Shown here piece by piece: positions 1 through 8,000 of a DNA stretch of 29,869 nt. Every line of letters starts with the position of its first letter. The stretch's first letter is position 1. The stretch comes from a virus, in the IMG/VR virus record IMGVR_UViG_3300017734_000051, positions 1-29,869 of that record; one strand, 5' to 3'. The notes beneath the pieces were generated by a model. The model saw only the letters and a program-made list of their open reading frames with translations. It was not told the DNA's origin and ran no database searches. A program made the position numbers and the translations under genes.

Positions 1-30
1 GATTTCGACAACGGTTACATCTTCGCATAA
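1..30 (+). CDS. C-terminal end of an unidentified gene (partial)
   Basis: Frame 1 is open from the window edge and ends in TAA at 28-30, giving only the residues DFDNGYIFA. This looks like the tail of a gene that begins outside the window. Nine residues are too few to identify it, and it could be a chance reading frame. The direction agrees with every other gene here. Confidence 0.35.
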   Translation, partial: DFDNGYIFA

Positions 31-93
31 GATTACAACAGTCCTGGTGATGACTTTAAACCCACCAATCACACACACTATCTAACACTTTCC

Positions 94-186
94 ATGTCTA
101 AGTCTGATCTCTTCTCTGCACTCGAAACCGCACAGAATGGTAATGATATTCTTCTTATTCTTGAGGCAATTGAAGCACTGTATTGA
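94..186 (+). CDS. Small hypothetical protein, 30 aa
   Basis: ATG at 94 opens a 30-codon frame reading MSKSDLFSALETAQNGND followed by ILLILEAIEALY, then TGA at 184-186. The composition resembles an amphipathic helix (Leu/Ile/Ala alternating with Glu/Asp/Lys), and small acidic helical proteins of this kind are common in the accessory stretches of T4-like cyanophages. No good Shine-Dalgarno sequence precedes the ATG. The hairpin at 215-234 lies about 30 bases after the stop, consistent with a gene end. No function can be assigned. It may be spurious because it is short, but the codon pattern and protein composition look real. Confidence 0.45.
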   Translation: MSKSDLFSALETAQNGNDILLILEAIEALY

Positions 187-214
187 TACTTAAGGCAGAC
201 ACTATGTAACACAC

Positions 215-234
215 AGGGCAGTTCATTCTGCCCT
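215..234 (+). terminator. Hairpin, possible terminator after the 30-aa gene
   Basis: AGGGCAG (215-221) pairs perfectly with CTGCCCT (228-234) around the six-base loop TTCATT. Only a weak T-rich tail (TTCTAAG) follows, so it is either an inefficient intrinsic terminator or an RNA-processing or stability hairpin. Confidence 0.4.
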
Positions 235-335
235 TCTAAGTATAGCACAGTCTTATTCGTTCGTCAACAGCAGTTGTTGTTATTATGGGGGTTGTATATA
301 AAAAAGCATAGAGACCCTAACCTACAGAGGTGACA

Positions 336-359
336 ATGAGAGTTCGATATAACGATTAG
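336..359 (+). CDS. Possible leader minipeptide, 7 aa
   Basis: The frame reads MRVRYND and then TAG. It is listed only because the sequence just before it, GAGGTGA at 327-333, matches the anti-Shine-Dalgarno core better than any other start in the window and sits at normal spacing. The following ~100 bases are non-coding leader for the gene at 466. It could be a regulatory leader peptide, a remnant of a lost gene, or chance. Confidence 0.18.
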   Translation: MRVRYND

Positions 360-465
360 AAAAAAAATTCCGAGAGTATAAACCGTCCCTGTAAGGTCGC
401 ATATATAATTCGTCGATGGGTTTCAGAATCCGTCAAAAAATTTCGCAGAAAAAAATTGGTCCTAT

Positions 466-657
466 ATGGAAACACTATATCATATCTACGCAGGGCATAA
501 ATGTCTCTTTCCAAATATTCGGGAAGATGATTTTAGAACGACGTGGAATACTGTAAATGCTATGGTTGGTCTTTTAGAGACTAACTATACTGTAGACGAC
601 TTATCATACGAGGTCGTGACACTCAATCGTCAACAAATGCTCGAAGCATCATATTGA
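466..657 (+). CDS. Small conserved-type cyanophage hypothetical protein, 63 aa
   Basis: The frame starts METLYHIYAGHKCLF and ends in QQMLEASY with TGA at 655-657. The pattern (short aromatic N-terminus, Cys-Leu-Phe, then a helical Trp-Asn-Thr-Val-Asn-Ala-Met-Val segment and an acidic C-terminal half) resembles small proteins of unknown role that I recall from T4-like cyanophage genomes, but I cannot check this here. There is no signal peptide or membrane segment. An A-rich leader rather than a clear Shine-Dalgarno sequence precedes the ATG. The next gene begins 48 bases downstream, so the two are probably co-transcribed. Function unknown. Confidence 0.7.
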   Translation: METLYHIYAGHKCLFPNIREDDFRTTWNTVNAMVGLLETNYTVDDLSYEVVTLNRQQMLEASY

Positions 658-705
658 CAAACAACACATAAACTGATAGAATTGATCTGAAGGTTAACTA
701 AAACT

Positions 706-1479
706 ATGGCAAAAGGATTTACTGTTAAGGCAAATGCACCAAAGAAAAAGAGTGCTGCTGCTGAGTTTGACATCGATGCAATCAAAGAAAGGATGAAAGG
801 TAAGAAGATTGTCTTCTGTTTACCTGGACGTGGTTGCTCATTTACATTTCTCAAGAACTTTGTACAACTGTGCTTTGATCTAGTACAGAACGGCATGAGT
901 ATCCAGATCAGTCAGGATTACTCATCAATGGTTAACTTTGCACGTTGTAAGGTACTTGGTGCAAATGTACTTCGAGGTCCTTCTCAGAAACCCTGGGACG
1001 GCAAACTAGAGTATGATTATCAACTCTGGATTGATAGTGACATTGTATTCAACACTGATAAGTTCTGGCAACTCTGTGATAGTGCCATTGCTGCTGATGG
1101 TACAGAGAAGGAAGTAGTTGCTGGTTGGTATCTCACAGAAGATGGAAAGACTTCTTCTGTTGCCCACTGGCTCGAAGAGGATGACTTCCGTTCCAATGGT
1201 GGAGTCATGAACCATGAAACCATCGAGACACTACCGAATCGTAAGAAACCATTCACAGTAGACTATACAGGTTTTGGATGGGTACTGATCAAGAACGGTG
1301 TATTCGAGAATCTTGAGTATCCCTGGTTTGCTCCTAAGATGCAAGTCTTTGAGTCTGGTGCAGTACAAGACATGTGTGGTGAGGATGTCTCCTTCTGTTT
1401 GGATGCCAAGGAAGCAGGATACGATATCTGGTGTGACCCTCGCATTCGTGTTGGTCATGAAAAGACCCGAGTAATCTGA
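706..1479 (+). CDS. Glycosyltransferase, GT-A fold (family 2-like)
   Basis: This 257-aa protein is a probable nucleotide-sugar-dependent glycosyltransferase acting in the infected cell cytoplasm. After a Lys/Ala-rich N-terminus (residues 1-33) comes a beta strand, KKIVFCLPGRG (33-43), of the kind that opens a Rossmann-like GT-A domain. SQDYSSMVNFAR (69-80) and then WIDSDIVF (108-115) follow; DSD (110-112) fits the metal-binding DxD motif. A late GED (225-227) with CLDAKEAGYDIWCDP fits the usual acceptor-side acidic residue, and H251 in VGHEKTR may be the C-terminal metal ligand. The acceptor cannot be read from sequence: host polysaccharide, phage DNA or a virion protein are all possible. The stop overlaps the next start (ATGA at 1478-1481 region), implying translational coupling. 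Cyanophages often carry such genes near virion clusters. Confidence 0.8.
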   Translation: MAKGFTVKANAPKKKSAAAEFDIDAIKERMKGKKIVFCLPGRGCSFTFLKNFVQLCFDLVQNGMSIQISQDYSSMVNFARCKVLGANVLRGPSQKPWDGKLEYDYQLWIDSDIVFNTDKFWQLCDSAIAADGTEKEVVAGWYLTEDGKTSSVAHWLEEDDFRSNGGVMNHETIETLPNRKKPFTVDYTGFGWVLIKNGVFENLEYPWFAPKMQVFESGAVQDMCGEDVSFCLDAKEAGYDIWCDPRIRVGHEKTRVI

Positions 1480-1643
1480 TGAACATCGACATCTTTTATC
1501 AAGGTAATAAGATGTATTCTAATGTGACTCATGAGGAAGCAGCAGATATTCTTCATGAGTTAGCAATAGAAAGGTATGAAGAAAAGAATGATATTGACTT
1601 AGATCAATTAGAAATTATACAACGTGTTGAGGACTCTGAATAA
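1479..1643 (+). CDS. Small acidic hypothetical protein, 54 aa, coupled to the glycosyltransferase
   Basis: ATG at 1479-1481 overlaps the TGA of the glycosyltransferase, the classic coupling arrangement, and the frame runs 54 codons to TAA at 1641-1643. The protein begins MNIDIFYQGNKMYSNVTHEE and ends in an acidic helical segment rich in Glu/Asp (AADILHELAIERYEEKND, then LDQLEIIQRVEDSE). There is no membrane segment or recognisable domain. The stop codon lies inside the loop of the terminator that follows. Coupling suggests it is needed together with the glycosyltransferase, but that is inference. Confidence 0.65.
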   Translation: MNIDIFYQGNKMYSNVTHEEAADILHELAIERYEEKNDIDLDQLEIIQRVEDSE

Positions 1644-1657
1644 GGGTCCTTTTTTAT
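1629..1657 (+). terminator. Rho-independent terminator after the glycosyltransferase unit
   Basis: GAGGACTC (1629-1636) pairs with GGGTCCTT (1644-1651), with two G-T wobbles, around a seven-base loop. The run of T at 1650-1655 follows directly. This ends the small-gene block that begins upstream and separates it from the promoter at 1750. Confidence 0.8.
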
Positions 1658-1691
1658 GTGCCGCGCGTTTCTCTCCCACCCGTAACCTCTC

Positions 1692-1736
1692 GTCCTCAGA
1701 GACCCTTCTAGAAGGACCTGTAATCTATGTGTAGAT
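1692..1736. promoter_or_regulatory. Clustered dyad symmetries upstream of the 1750 promoter
   Basis: CCTTCTAGAAGG at 1704-1715 is a perfect 12-base palindrome nested in a wider GTCCT/AGGAC inverted repeat (1692-1696 with 1713-1717). ATCTA-TGTG-TAGAT follows at 1723-1736. They lie just upstream of the -35 element, where a regulator might bind. An operator role is inference. Confidence 0.3.
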
Positions 1737-1749
1737 CTGATCAAGACTC

Positions 1750-1778
1750 TTTACATATCTGGAATGATATTGTATAAT
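1750..1778 (+). promoter_or_regulatory. Near-consensus sigma-70 promoter
   Basis: A -35 element TTTACA (1750-1755) and a perfect -10 TATAAT (1773-1778) are separated by exactly 17 bases. It points at the 50-aa basic gene starting at 1804. This is the best host-type promoter in the window and differs from the late-type boxes used by the virion genes, so the small gene is probably transcribed early and strongly. Confidence 0.8.
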
Positions 1779-1803
1779 ATAAGGGTATACACAACGGAGT
1801 GAC

Positions 1804-1956
1804 ATGGCAGTACGTTCAAAGGTTGGATTATCAGGTGCTAGTTTTATGCCTGGTAATCCTAAGAAGACCCGACAGGGTGCGAGTCAGCATACTAAACTTG
1901 CAGCAACCTCACGTAATGGTAAAAAGAAACGTTATCGTGGTCAAGGACGAGGTTAA
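1804..1956 (+). CDS. Small highly basic protein, 50 aa, conserved type in cyanophages
   Basis: The ATG at 1804 follows GGAG (1796-1799) at short spacing, and the frame ends in TAA at 1954-1956. The protein starts MAVRSKVGLSGASFMPGNPK and continues with KKTRQGASQHTK, ending KKKRYRGQGRG: strongly positive, Gly/Ser-rich, with no hydrophobic core, so it is likely disordered and could bind nucleic acid. I recall a near-identical small protein at this place in T4-like cyanophages, but its role is not established. It has its own sigma-70 promoter upstream and a hairpin terminator at 1961-1979, so it forms a single-gene transcription unit inserted just before the virion cluster. Possible roles include DNA or RNA binding early in infection or a packaged basic protein. 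Confidence 0.75.
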   Translation: MAVRSKVGLSGASFMPGNPKKTRQGASQHTKLAATSRNGKKKRYRGQGRG

Positions 1957-1959
1957 ATA
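1953..1959 (+). promoter_or_regulatory. Late-promoter-like box TTAAATA
   Basis: TTAAATA contains the stop codon of the basic gene (TAA at 1954-1956) and lies 21 bases before the ATG at 1981. It is a weaker match to the T4 late box than those at 17967 and 19721, but its position matches the other junctions in the cluster. Confidence 0.4.
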
Positions 1960-1960
1960 G

Positions 1961-1979
1961 AACAGTCTTAACTGTTTTT
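1961..1979 (+). terminator. Rho-independent terminator after the 50-aa gene
   Basis: AACAGT (1961-1966) and ACTGTT (1971-1976) form a perfect six-base-pair stem with loop CTTA, followed by T through 1979. The T run ends directly at the ATG of the next gene (1981). Confidence 0.65.
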
Positions 1980-1980
1980 A

Positions 1981-2655
1981 ATGGCAGCACTTATTTGTAA
2001 TCTTCCATCAACGGAAGTATGGGTTAGAAAAGAATATCTCACAGACCATCAGTTTGGTCATGGTGAATTTGTTAAGGGCGTTTGGGTATCGGCAAAGTCG
2101 ATTCCTGGACGTGCTTTTTATTTTGAGACATATTTACCCGAATATGCAGCAATGTATGATAAATTACCGATCAGTGCCTTTTTATCAGAACCAAAAACTC
2201 CAGATCCTGACATGAATCTTCCAAATCTTCAATTTTGGAACTGTATGGACTATGGAGTAGTAGCAGTTCAGAAGCAATTTATCGGTTCTATGGACTATGA
2301 ACTGTATACAAGAGACTTTGGTGTCCAAAAAGGGACTTATATTTGCACTTTAGACAATTATCACCAAGATCCCGACATTGTTGACTATGCAACAAGTGAA
2401 AATCCTGCTGAACATAAGTCCCATAACCTGATTGAACTCAATAATGGACAGTATGCACTGTATCCAAACAACAGAATTCGTATTTTTGACAATAGTTTGA
2501 CTCCTGAAGATCCAAAGATGCCTGATTTTAAGGTCTCAACAGAATATTATAGTGTTGAAAATGGTTTTGAACGACTTGGTATGGGTAGAGAGGATGAATA
2601 TTTCTGGAAAACTGCAAAAGAACGAGAAAATTTACCTGATATAGATGCTAAATAG
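1981..2655 (+). CDS. Conserved cyanophage virion-cluster protein, 224 aa, function unknown
   Basis: The protein begins MAALICNLPSTEVWVRKEYL and carries a distinctive Trp/Tyr-rich stretch (GEFVKGVWVSAKSIPGRAF near residues 29-47), then LPNLQFWNCMDYG (about 80-92) and ALYPNNRIRIFD (about 159-170). The pattern resembles a conserved protein that sits upstream of gp25 in T4-like cyanophages and is usually left as hypothetical. I see no lysozyme, LysM or nuclease motif, and I do not find enough to call it gp53. There is no signal peptide. The start immediately follows a terminator T run and has no Shine-Dalgarno sequence, while a late-type box lies 21 bases upstream. Its place at the head of the baseplate block suggests a structural or assembly role, but that is inference only. 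Confidence 0.75.
   Translation: MAALICNLPSTEVWVRKEYLTDHQFGHGEFVKGVWVSAKSIPGRAFYFETYLPEYAAMYDKLPISAFLSEPKTPDPDMNLPNLQFWNCMDYGVVAVQKQFIGSMDYELYTRDFGVQKGTYICTLDNYHQDPDIVDYATSENPAEHKSHNLIELNNGQYALYPNNRIRIFDNSLTPEDPKMPDFKVSTEYYSVENGFERLGMGREDEYFWKTAKERENLPDIDAK
2648..2654 (+). promoter_or_regulatory. Late-promoter-like box CTAAATA before gp25
   Basis: CTAAATA overlaps the TAG stop (2653-2655) of the 224-aa gene and lies 29 bases before the chosen gp25 start. It is one base from the T4-late core and has the same placement as the boxes at 17967 and 29729. Confidence 0.5.
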
Positions 2656-2683
2656 GTTGATAATACCTAGTTTGTGTATACTG

Positions 2684-3085
2684 ATGCCTTTAGAACGGGT
2701 AAGTAGAGGATTTAAAGACTTAAGTCTTACATTTAATAGGAATCCTTTATCTAATGACCTAATTCAATTGAAAGATGATGTTGCAATTGCAAGGTCTGTT
2801 CGTAATTTGGTGTTAACTAACACTGGTGAAAGGTTTTTTCGACCCGAAGTTGGATCTAGGATATCCAGATTACTTTTTAATCCTATGACTACAGTTCTTG
2901 CAGATCAAATCAAGGACGAAATTTCATCTACAATTAGTATTAATGAACCAAGAGTTGATCTTAGTGAAGTTAAATGTATACCAAATTATGATGGCAATGA
3001 TTATGAAATAACTATTAGGTATACTATTGTCGGTCTTGACATTCCTGCACAAGAACTCAATTTCGTATTACAACCAACAAGATAA
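2684..3085 (+). CDS. 25: Baseplate wedge subunit gp25
   Basis: This 133-aa protein belongs to the gpW/gp25 family, a small wedge protein that joins the T4-type baseplate to the sheath. NLVLTNTGERFFRPEVGSRI (residues 41-60) is the family's hallmark segment and EPR at 88-90 (SINEPRVDLSEV) is its most conserved motif. The length equals the T4 homologue's range (about 130 aa). The open frame extends to an ATG at 2645, but I chose 2684 because MPLERVSRGFKDLS is the usual N-terminus and the longer frame would add 13 unconserved residues overlapping the upstream gene and the late-type box at 2648. It is followed by gp6 with no gap (TAA then ATG, 3083-3088), suggesting coupled expression. Confidence 0.92.
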   Translation: MPLERVSRGFKDLSLTFNRNPLSNDLIQLKDDVAIARSVRNLVLTNTGERFFRPEVGSRISRLLFNPMTTVLADQIKDEISSTISINEPRVDLSEVKCIPNYDGNDYEITIRYTIVGLDIPAQELNFVLQPTR

Positions 3086-5029
3086 ATGGCAATCACAAAT
3101 TTTACAAGTCTAGATTTTGATCAGATAAAAGATACACTCAAGTCATACTTGCGTTCTAATAGTGCGTTTACTGACTATGACTTTGAAGGGTCTACCTTAT
3201 CGATAATTGTTGACTTACTTGCTTACAACACATATATTGCAGCATACAATGCAAATATGCTTAGCAATGAAGTTTTTATTGATAGTGCAACTCTAAGAGA
3301 AAATGTAGTCTCTCTTGCACGAAATGTTGGTTATCTACCAAAACCCAGAACTTCTTCACAGGCAAGAGTTAGTTTTTTCATTGACAGCAGTGATTTTTCT
3401 ACCAAACCTAAGTCCATAACTCTACGAAAGGGTAACGTTGCAGTTAATACTAATAATAGATCTTCTACTGGGTTTACTTTTTGCATTCCAGATGATATTA
3501 CATCAGCAATTTTTCAGAATAGAGCAACTTTTGATGATGTAACAATATATGAGGGTACTTTACTCAATGAAGAATTTACCGTAGACAGTAGCATTAAAGA
3601 TCAAAGATACATTCTTTCCAATGTAGGTATCGATTATAGTACAATTAGAGTTACTGTGAAAGATAACTTTCTCTCTAATGATTCTATTGTATATAAAATG
3701 GCATCATCAATTACTGAAATTGATGGGAAATCAAAAGTATTCTTTATACAAGAAGTTGAAGATGAAAAATATGAATTAATATTTGGTGATGGTATATTTG
3801 GTAGGGAGTTAGTAAACGATAATTTAGTCCAAGTATCATATATCGTTTGTAATGGTGCAAGTCCGAATGGAGCAGCATCATTTAAAATAAATGGAAACTT
3901 CTATGATAATAACGGTAGTATAATTCAGAGAAACATTTCTGATGCAGTTTTAATACAGTCTGCTAGAGGTGGTTCTAGTATTGAATCCGCACAATCTATT
4001 AAAAATTATGCGACTAGGTTCTATTCATCTCAAGGTAGAGCAGTAACTGCAAGAGATTATGAAACTATTGTGAGAAGTGTATATCCAGAAACAGATTCTA
4101 TTAATGCTTTTGGTGGAGAAGAACTTGACCCACCAAGATTCGGAAAAGTTTTTATTACGATTAAACCAAAATCTGGATTATTTTTATCAAACAGTTTAAA
4201 AGATAGTATCAAGAAAGAACTTAGAAGTTATTCTGTAGCAGGAATTGTACCAGAAATTCTAGATACAAAATTTTTATATGTTGAATCTGATACTAGTGTA
4301 TATTATAATCCATCATTGGCAAAAGATTCATATTCAGTAAATCAAAGTGTAATTAGAACTTTGGAAAATTTTGCTGATAGTGAAGAGATGAATATGTATG
4401 GTTCTAGATTTAGGTATACTAAATTTACAACATTAATTGATCAGTCTGACAAATCAATTACTTCAAATATAACAGAAGTAAGAATTCGTAGAGATATGAG
4501 ATCAATATTAAATAGATTGGCAGAATATGAAGTTTGTTTTGGAAATTCATTCAGAATTTTGAAATCTGCTGGATATAATATTAAATCTAGTGGATTCAAA
4601 GTAAGTGGTATAAGTAAAACCGTATATTTTTCTGATATTCCTGGTCTTAATGGTAAAGGTGAACTTATCTTAATTACTATTCCAGATCCAACAGTCACAG
4701 AATCTGGTACTGAGGATCAACCAAGATCTTCTGCAGAAATTGTGAGGAGGAGAGTTGGAACTGTAGATTATGATAAAGGTGAAATTAATATTAGTGCAAT
4801 AAATATAACATCAACAGAAATTGAAACAAATCAAACAATACAAATATCATCTACTCCTAGATCAAACGATATTATTGGACTTCAGGATTTGTTCTTACAA
4901 TTTGATACTGGTGAATCTAATATAAATGTTATTGAAGATAACATTTTGTCTGGTGCTGATCCCACTGGAAATAGATTTATTTCTACACCATCTAATTTCG
5001 ATAACAACGTCATCCGACCAAGATTCTAA
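3086..5029 (+). CDS. 6: Baseplate wedge subunit gp6
   Basis: This 647-aa protein matches the T4 gp6 / baseplate J-like family, the dimeric wedge component that closes the inner baseplate ring. The N-terminus (MAITNFTSLDFDQIKDTLKS, then the D-F-E-G-S-T-L-S-I-I-VDLLAYNTYIAAYNANM segment at about 31-60) and ATLRENVVSLARNVGYLPKP (about 69-88) are typical. GRAVTARDYETIVRSVYPE (about 317-335) is the other characteristic block, with a J-like core of alternating strands between. T4 gp6 is of similar length (660 aa). It starts one base after the gp25 stop and ends 12 bases before the giant gp7-like gene, so gp25, gp6 and gp7 form one unit. Confidence 0.93.
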   Translation: MAITNFTSLDFDQIKDTLKSYLRSNSAFTDYDFEGSTLSIIVDLLAYNTYIAAYNANMLSNEVFIDSATLRENVVSLARNVGYLPKPRTSSQARVSFFIDSSDFSTKPKSITLRKGNVAVNTNNRSSTGFTFCIPDDITSAIFQNRATFDDVTIYEGTLLNEEFTVDSSIKDQRYILSNVGIDYSTIRVTVKDNFLSNDSIVYKMASSITEIDGKSKVFFIQEVEDEKYELIFGDGIFGRELVNDNLVQVSYIVCNGASPNGAASFKINGNFYDNNGSIIQRNISDAVLIQSARGGSSIESAQSIKNYATRFYSSQGRAVTARDYETIVRSVYPETDSINAFGGEELDPPRFGKVFITIKPKSGLFLSNSLKDSIKKELRSYSVAGIVPEILDTKFLYVESDTSVYYNPSLAKDSYSVNQSVIRTLENFADSEEMNMYGSRFRYTKFTTLIDQSDKSITSNITEVRIRRDMRSILNRLAEYEVCFGNSFRILKSAGYNIKSSGFKVSGISKTVYFSDIPGLNGKGELILITIPDPTVTESGTEDQPRSSAEIVRRRVGTVDYDKGEINISAINITSTEIETNQTIQISSTPRSNDIIGLQDLFLQFDTGESNINVIEDNILSGADPTGNRFISTPSNFDNNVIRPRF

Positions 5030-5041
5030 TTTAAACATAAA

Positions 5042-8000
5042 ATGGATATAAGAAGAATTCGTCTATCTCAGGTTCTGGAAAATCAAATTCCAGATTTTAT
5101 AAATGATGAATTTCCGTTATTTAAGGATTTTCTACGTCAATATCAAGAATCTAATGAAATTCCAGGAGCTTCTTATGATTTGCTGTCCAATATTGACAAA
5201 TATGTCAATTTAGATAATATTTTATTGACTCCAAGGTCAACAACATTACGTGTTACTGGTACTAGTGATAGATTAAATTATGAAGATGATGTAATTAATG
5301 TAGACAGCACCTCAGGATTTCCATATTCTTTTGGTCTACTTAGTCTAGGTAATGTTGGTGAAGATGATTATGAAATTGTAACTTACACATCAAAAACAGA
5401 AACAGAATTTAAAGGAGTTATTCGGGGATTTTCTGGAATAACTGAAATTGGTGATGAGTTAACATTTAGTAGTAGTTTGGTAGGAGAGCATTTTGATGGA
5501 ACAACTGTTATAAATTTAAGTGCATTATTTTTAGACGAGTTCTTTAAAAAATTAAAGTCTCAAATCGCACCAGGATTTGAAGAAAGAATTTTAAACTATG
5601 ATGTAAATGAAAGATTATTCTATAAACATGTTGGTGATTTTTATAGGTCTAAGGGAACAAAAAATTCATTTGAAATCTTATTCAGGGCATTATATAATAA
5701 GTCAGTAGATGTAATTATTCCATCAGATTATATTTTTGAACCCAGTTCCTCATCCAATAGAAAAACTAGAGACTTAGTTCTATATTCTGATGATCAAACA
5801 ACAGATTTTACTGATCTAATTTTACATAGAACTTTAAAGCAACCAGAAATTGATGCAATTAGTGATCCAGATGAAATTACTGCGTACGGAACTATCACTA
5901 ATGTTGAAAGAATTGAAAGGAATGGTATAAGATATTACATTGTAAGTCTTGATGGTGATTATGATAAAGATATCACTGTTGATGGTACTGTCTTTGGACA
6001 ATTCGTTACTACAGCAACTACAAAAGTTATTGAAGACTTTGTAGGTGTCAATGATGTATGGCCAGAGTTTTTACATGTAGACTCTACATTATCATTTCAA
6101 GACAGTGGATCTATCGATGTTTATAATGTTGTTAATAATGAGTTTATTGTAGAAGAATTATCATATTCTGGAAAAACTGTAAATGAGTTATTTGAGATAT
6201 CTGATGTAGAATTTGATATTCCGAGAGGAACTTTATTGTCTTCTAGAAGATATGCATATGTTGATATAAGTGATGAAGAAACCTACTATTTTAGAGTTAC
6301 TCAAGTCTTAAGTGGTATTAAACCAGATCAAAGTTCATACTTTGAGGTAAATGATCCAGTCAAGTTTAATACTTTAGGATTGAAAGAAGAAACTACAAAG
6401 TATAATAATTGGACTAGTAATGCTACTGCCACCTATAATATTTCAAATTTAGAATTATTAAGTTCAACTAATAGAACATATAGATGTAATGTTGATGGTA
6501 ATTTTGACCTAACTACTTTTGATAAATTTTTCTTAATTGACAATAATAACAAATCATATAATGTTTTTGTGTCTGCAAGAGAAAGTGTTGATGAATATAT
6601 CTTAACATCAGAATCTCTAATTGACTTAACTCCACCAAAATCTTTTACAATTGAAAGAAAATTAAATAAAGCAAACTTTACATTCTTCTCAGAAGCAAAT
6701 AATTATGTATCGGATGTTCAAAATATTTACAGACCAGATTCATTTTCTGATGAGATGTATATTGCGGCATCATCATTACCAAATTATTCCAATTCTCCAT
6801 TAAGTACAAATGATAAAAGAATTGCATTTACTGTAAACATTGCAAATGATTTAACTTCAAATAAAGAGATTAAGATTGGACAAGACGGTACTCCAACAGT
6901 TGCAGAAATAAATCATTCTTTTTATACTGGGGATTCGATTATATATTCCGAAGAAGATGAAAATAATAGATTAAACACCTTTGATGGTGATGGAAATTTA
7001 ATCCAATTACCTAACGGTAGATATTACGTTACTGTAGTAAATACTAAAACTATTAAGTTATCTACTAGTTTAAATAGAGTTTATACAAAAGATTATCTTT
7101 CAGTAACGGGAAATGTAACTGATGCAGTTTTCTACTATTCAGATTTCTTTGATATTGAAAAAGTACTTAATATATCCGAACCATTTGTTTTAAAATCAAA
7201 ACGATTAGTTAAAAAAATTATAAAACCAATAGATCAGTCCAATCCTACTGAGACGATTCCAGGAAAGATTGGTATTTTTAAAAATGGAGTTGAACTTTTA
7301 AATTATAAATCAAAAAATAATATTTATTATGGTGGGGTTGAATCTGTAGAGATTTTGTCTGGTGGTGAAGATTATGATATTATTAATCCACCTACACTAG
7401 AATTCTTTGATGGTGAAAATGCTGATGGAGTTAATACTGGTGGTATTGGTGCAACTGGTAATTTTGTAATTGAAGGATCTATAAGAGAACTTAAAGTTCT
7501 TGGTGGTGGATATAACTATGTAAACAATCCAACTATAAAAGTAACTGGTGGAAACGGATCATTGTGCGATGTTTCACCAGTAATGGAGACTTACACTCAT
7601 GGTGTAACCATTGATTCTAGTAGTGGATTTAATGTTGGAATATCTACTGATACGATTATCACTCTTGAGGACCACCTATTTTCACCTGGTGAACGAGTTA
7701 TCTATAATTGTGAATTAAATGACCAAGAGATTGGTGGACTAAAGAACAAATCAATTTATTATATTGGTATAAATGATAATACTTCATTCAAACTTCATAA
7801 TTCAGAAGTTGATGCTAAAAATAATATTAACTCAATTGATCTAACTGAATTTGGAGAAGGATTCCACAAATTTGATGCAGTAAATAAAAAGAAGAGACTT
7901 TCAGCATTAAATGTAAATTATTCATCCGATGACTTCACTTATAGGAATGTTTCATACGATCCATCAATAGTTTCTTCACCGATTGATTTTTATACTAATA

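Larger units (their letters stand above)
187..465 (+). other. Non-coding stretch with hairpin and A-rich leader
   Basis: These 279 bases contain no convincing long gene on either strand. They hold the GGGCAG hairpin at 215-234, a strong Shine-Dalgarno sequence in front of a seven-codon frame at 336-359, and A-rich runs (about 359-367 and 435-457) leading to the ATG at 466. I looked for a tRNA around 310-360 because of a GTTCGA string and found no cloverleaf. Confidence 0.5.

Noticed and set aside
310-360. Possible tRNA because of GAGTTCGAT
   Set aside because: No acceptor stem, anticodon arm or matching T-stem could be drawn around it.
416-556. A 46-codon + frame starting MGFRIRQKIS
   Set aside because: It overlaps the better-supported 63-aa gene in another frame and has a poor, Lys/Ile-heavy composition set by the A-rich leader.
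1981-2655. Calling the 224-aa protein gp53
   Set aside because: Its position is suggestive, but none of the sequence features I know for gp53 are visible, so it is left as unknown.
2645-2683. Upstream ATG extending gp25 by 13 residues
   Set aside because: It lies inside the upstream gene and the late-type box, and the usual gp25 N-terminus MPLERVSRG starts at 2684.
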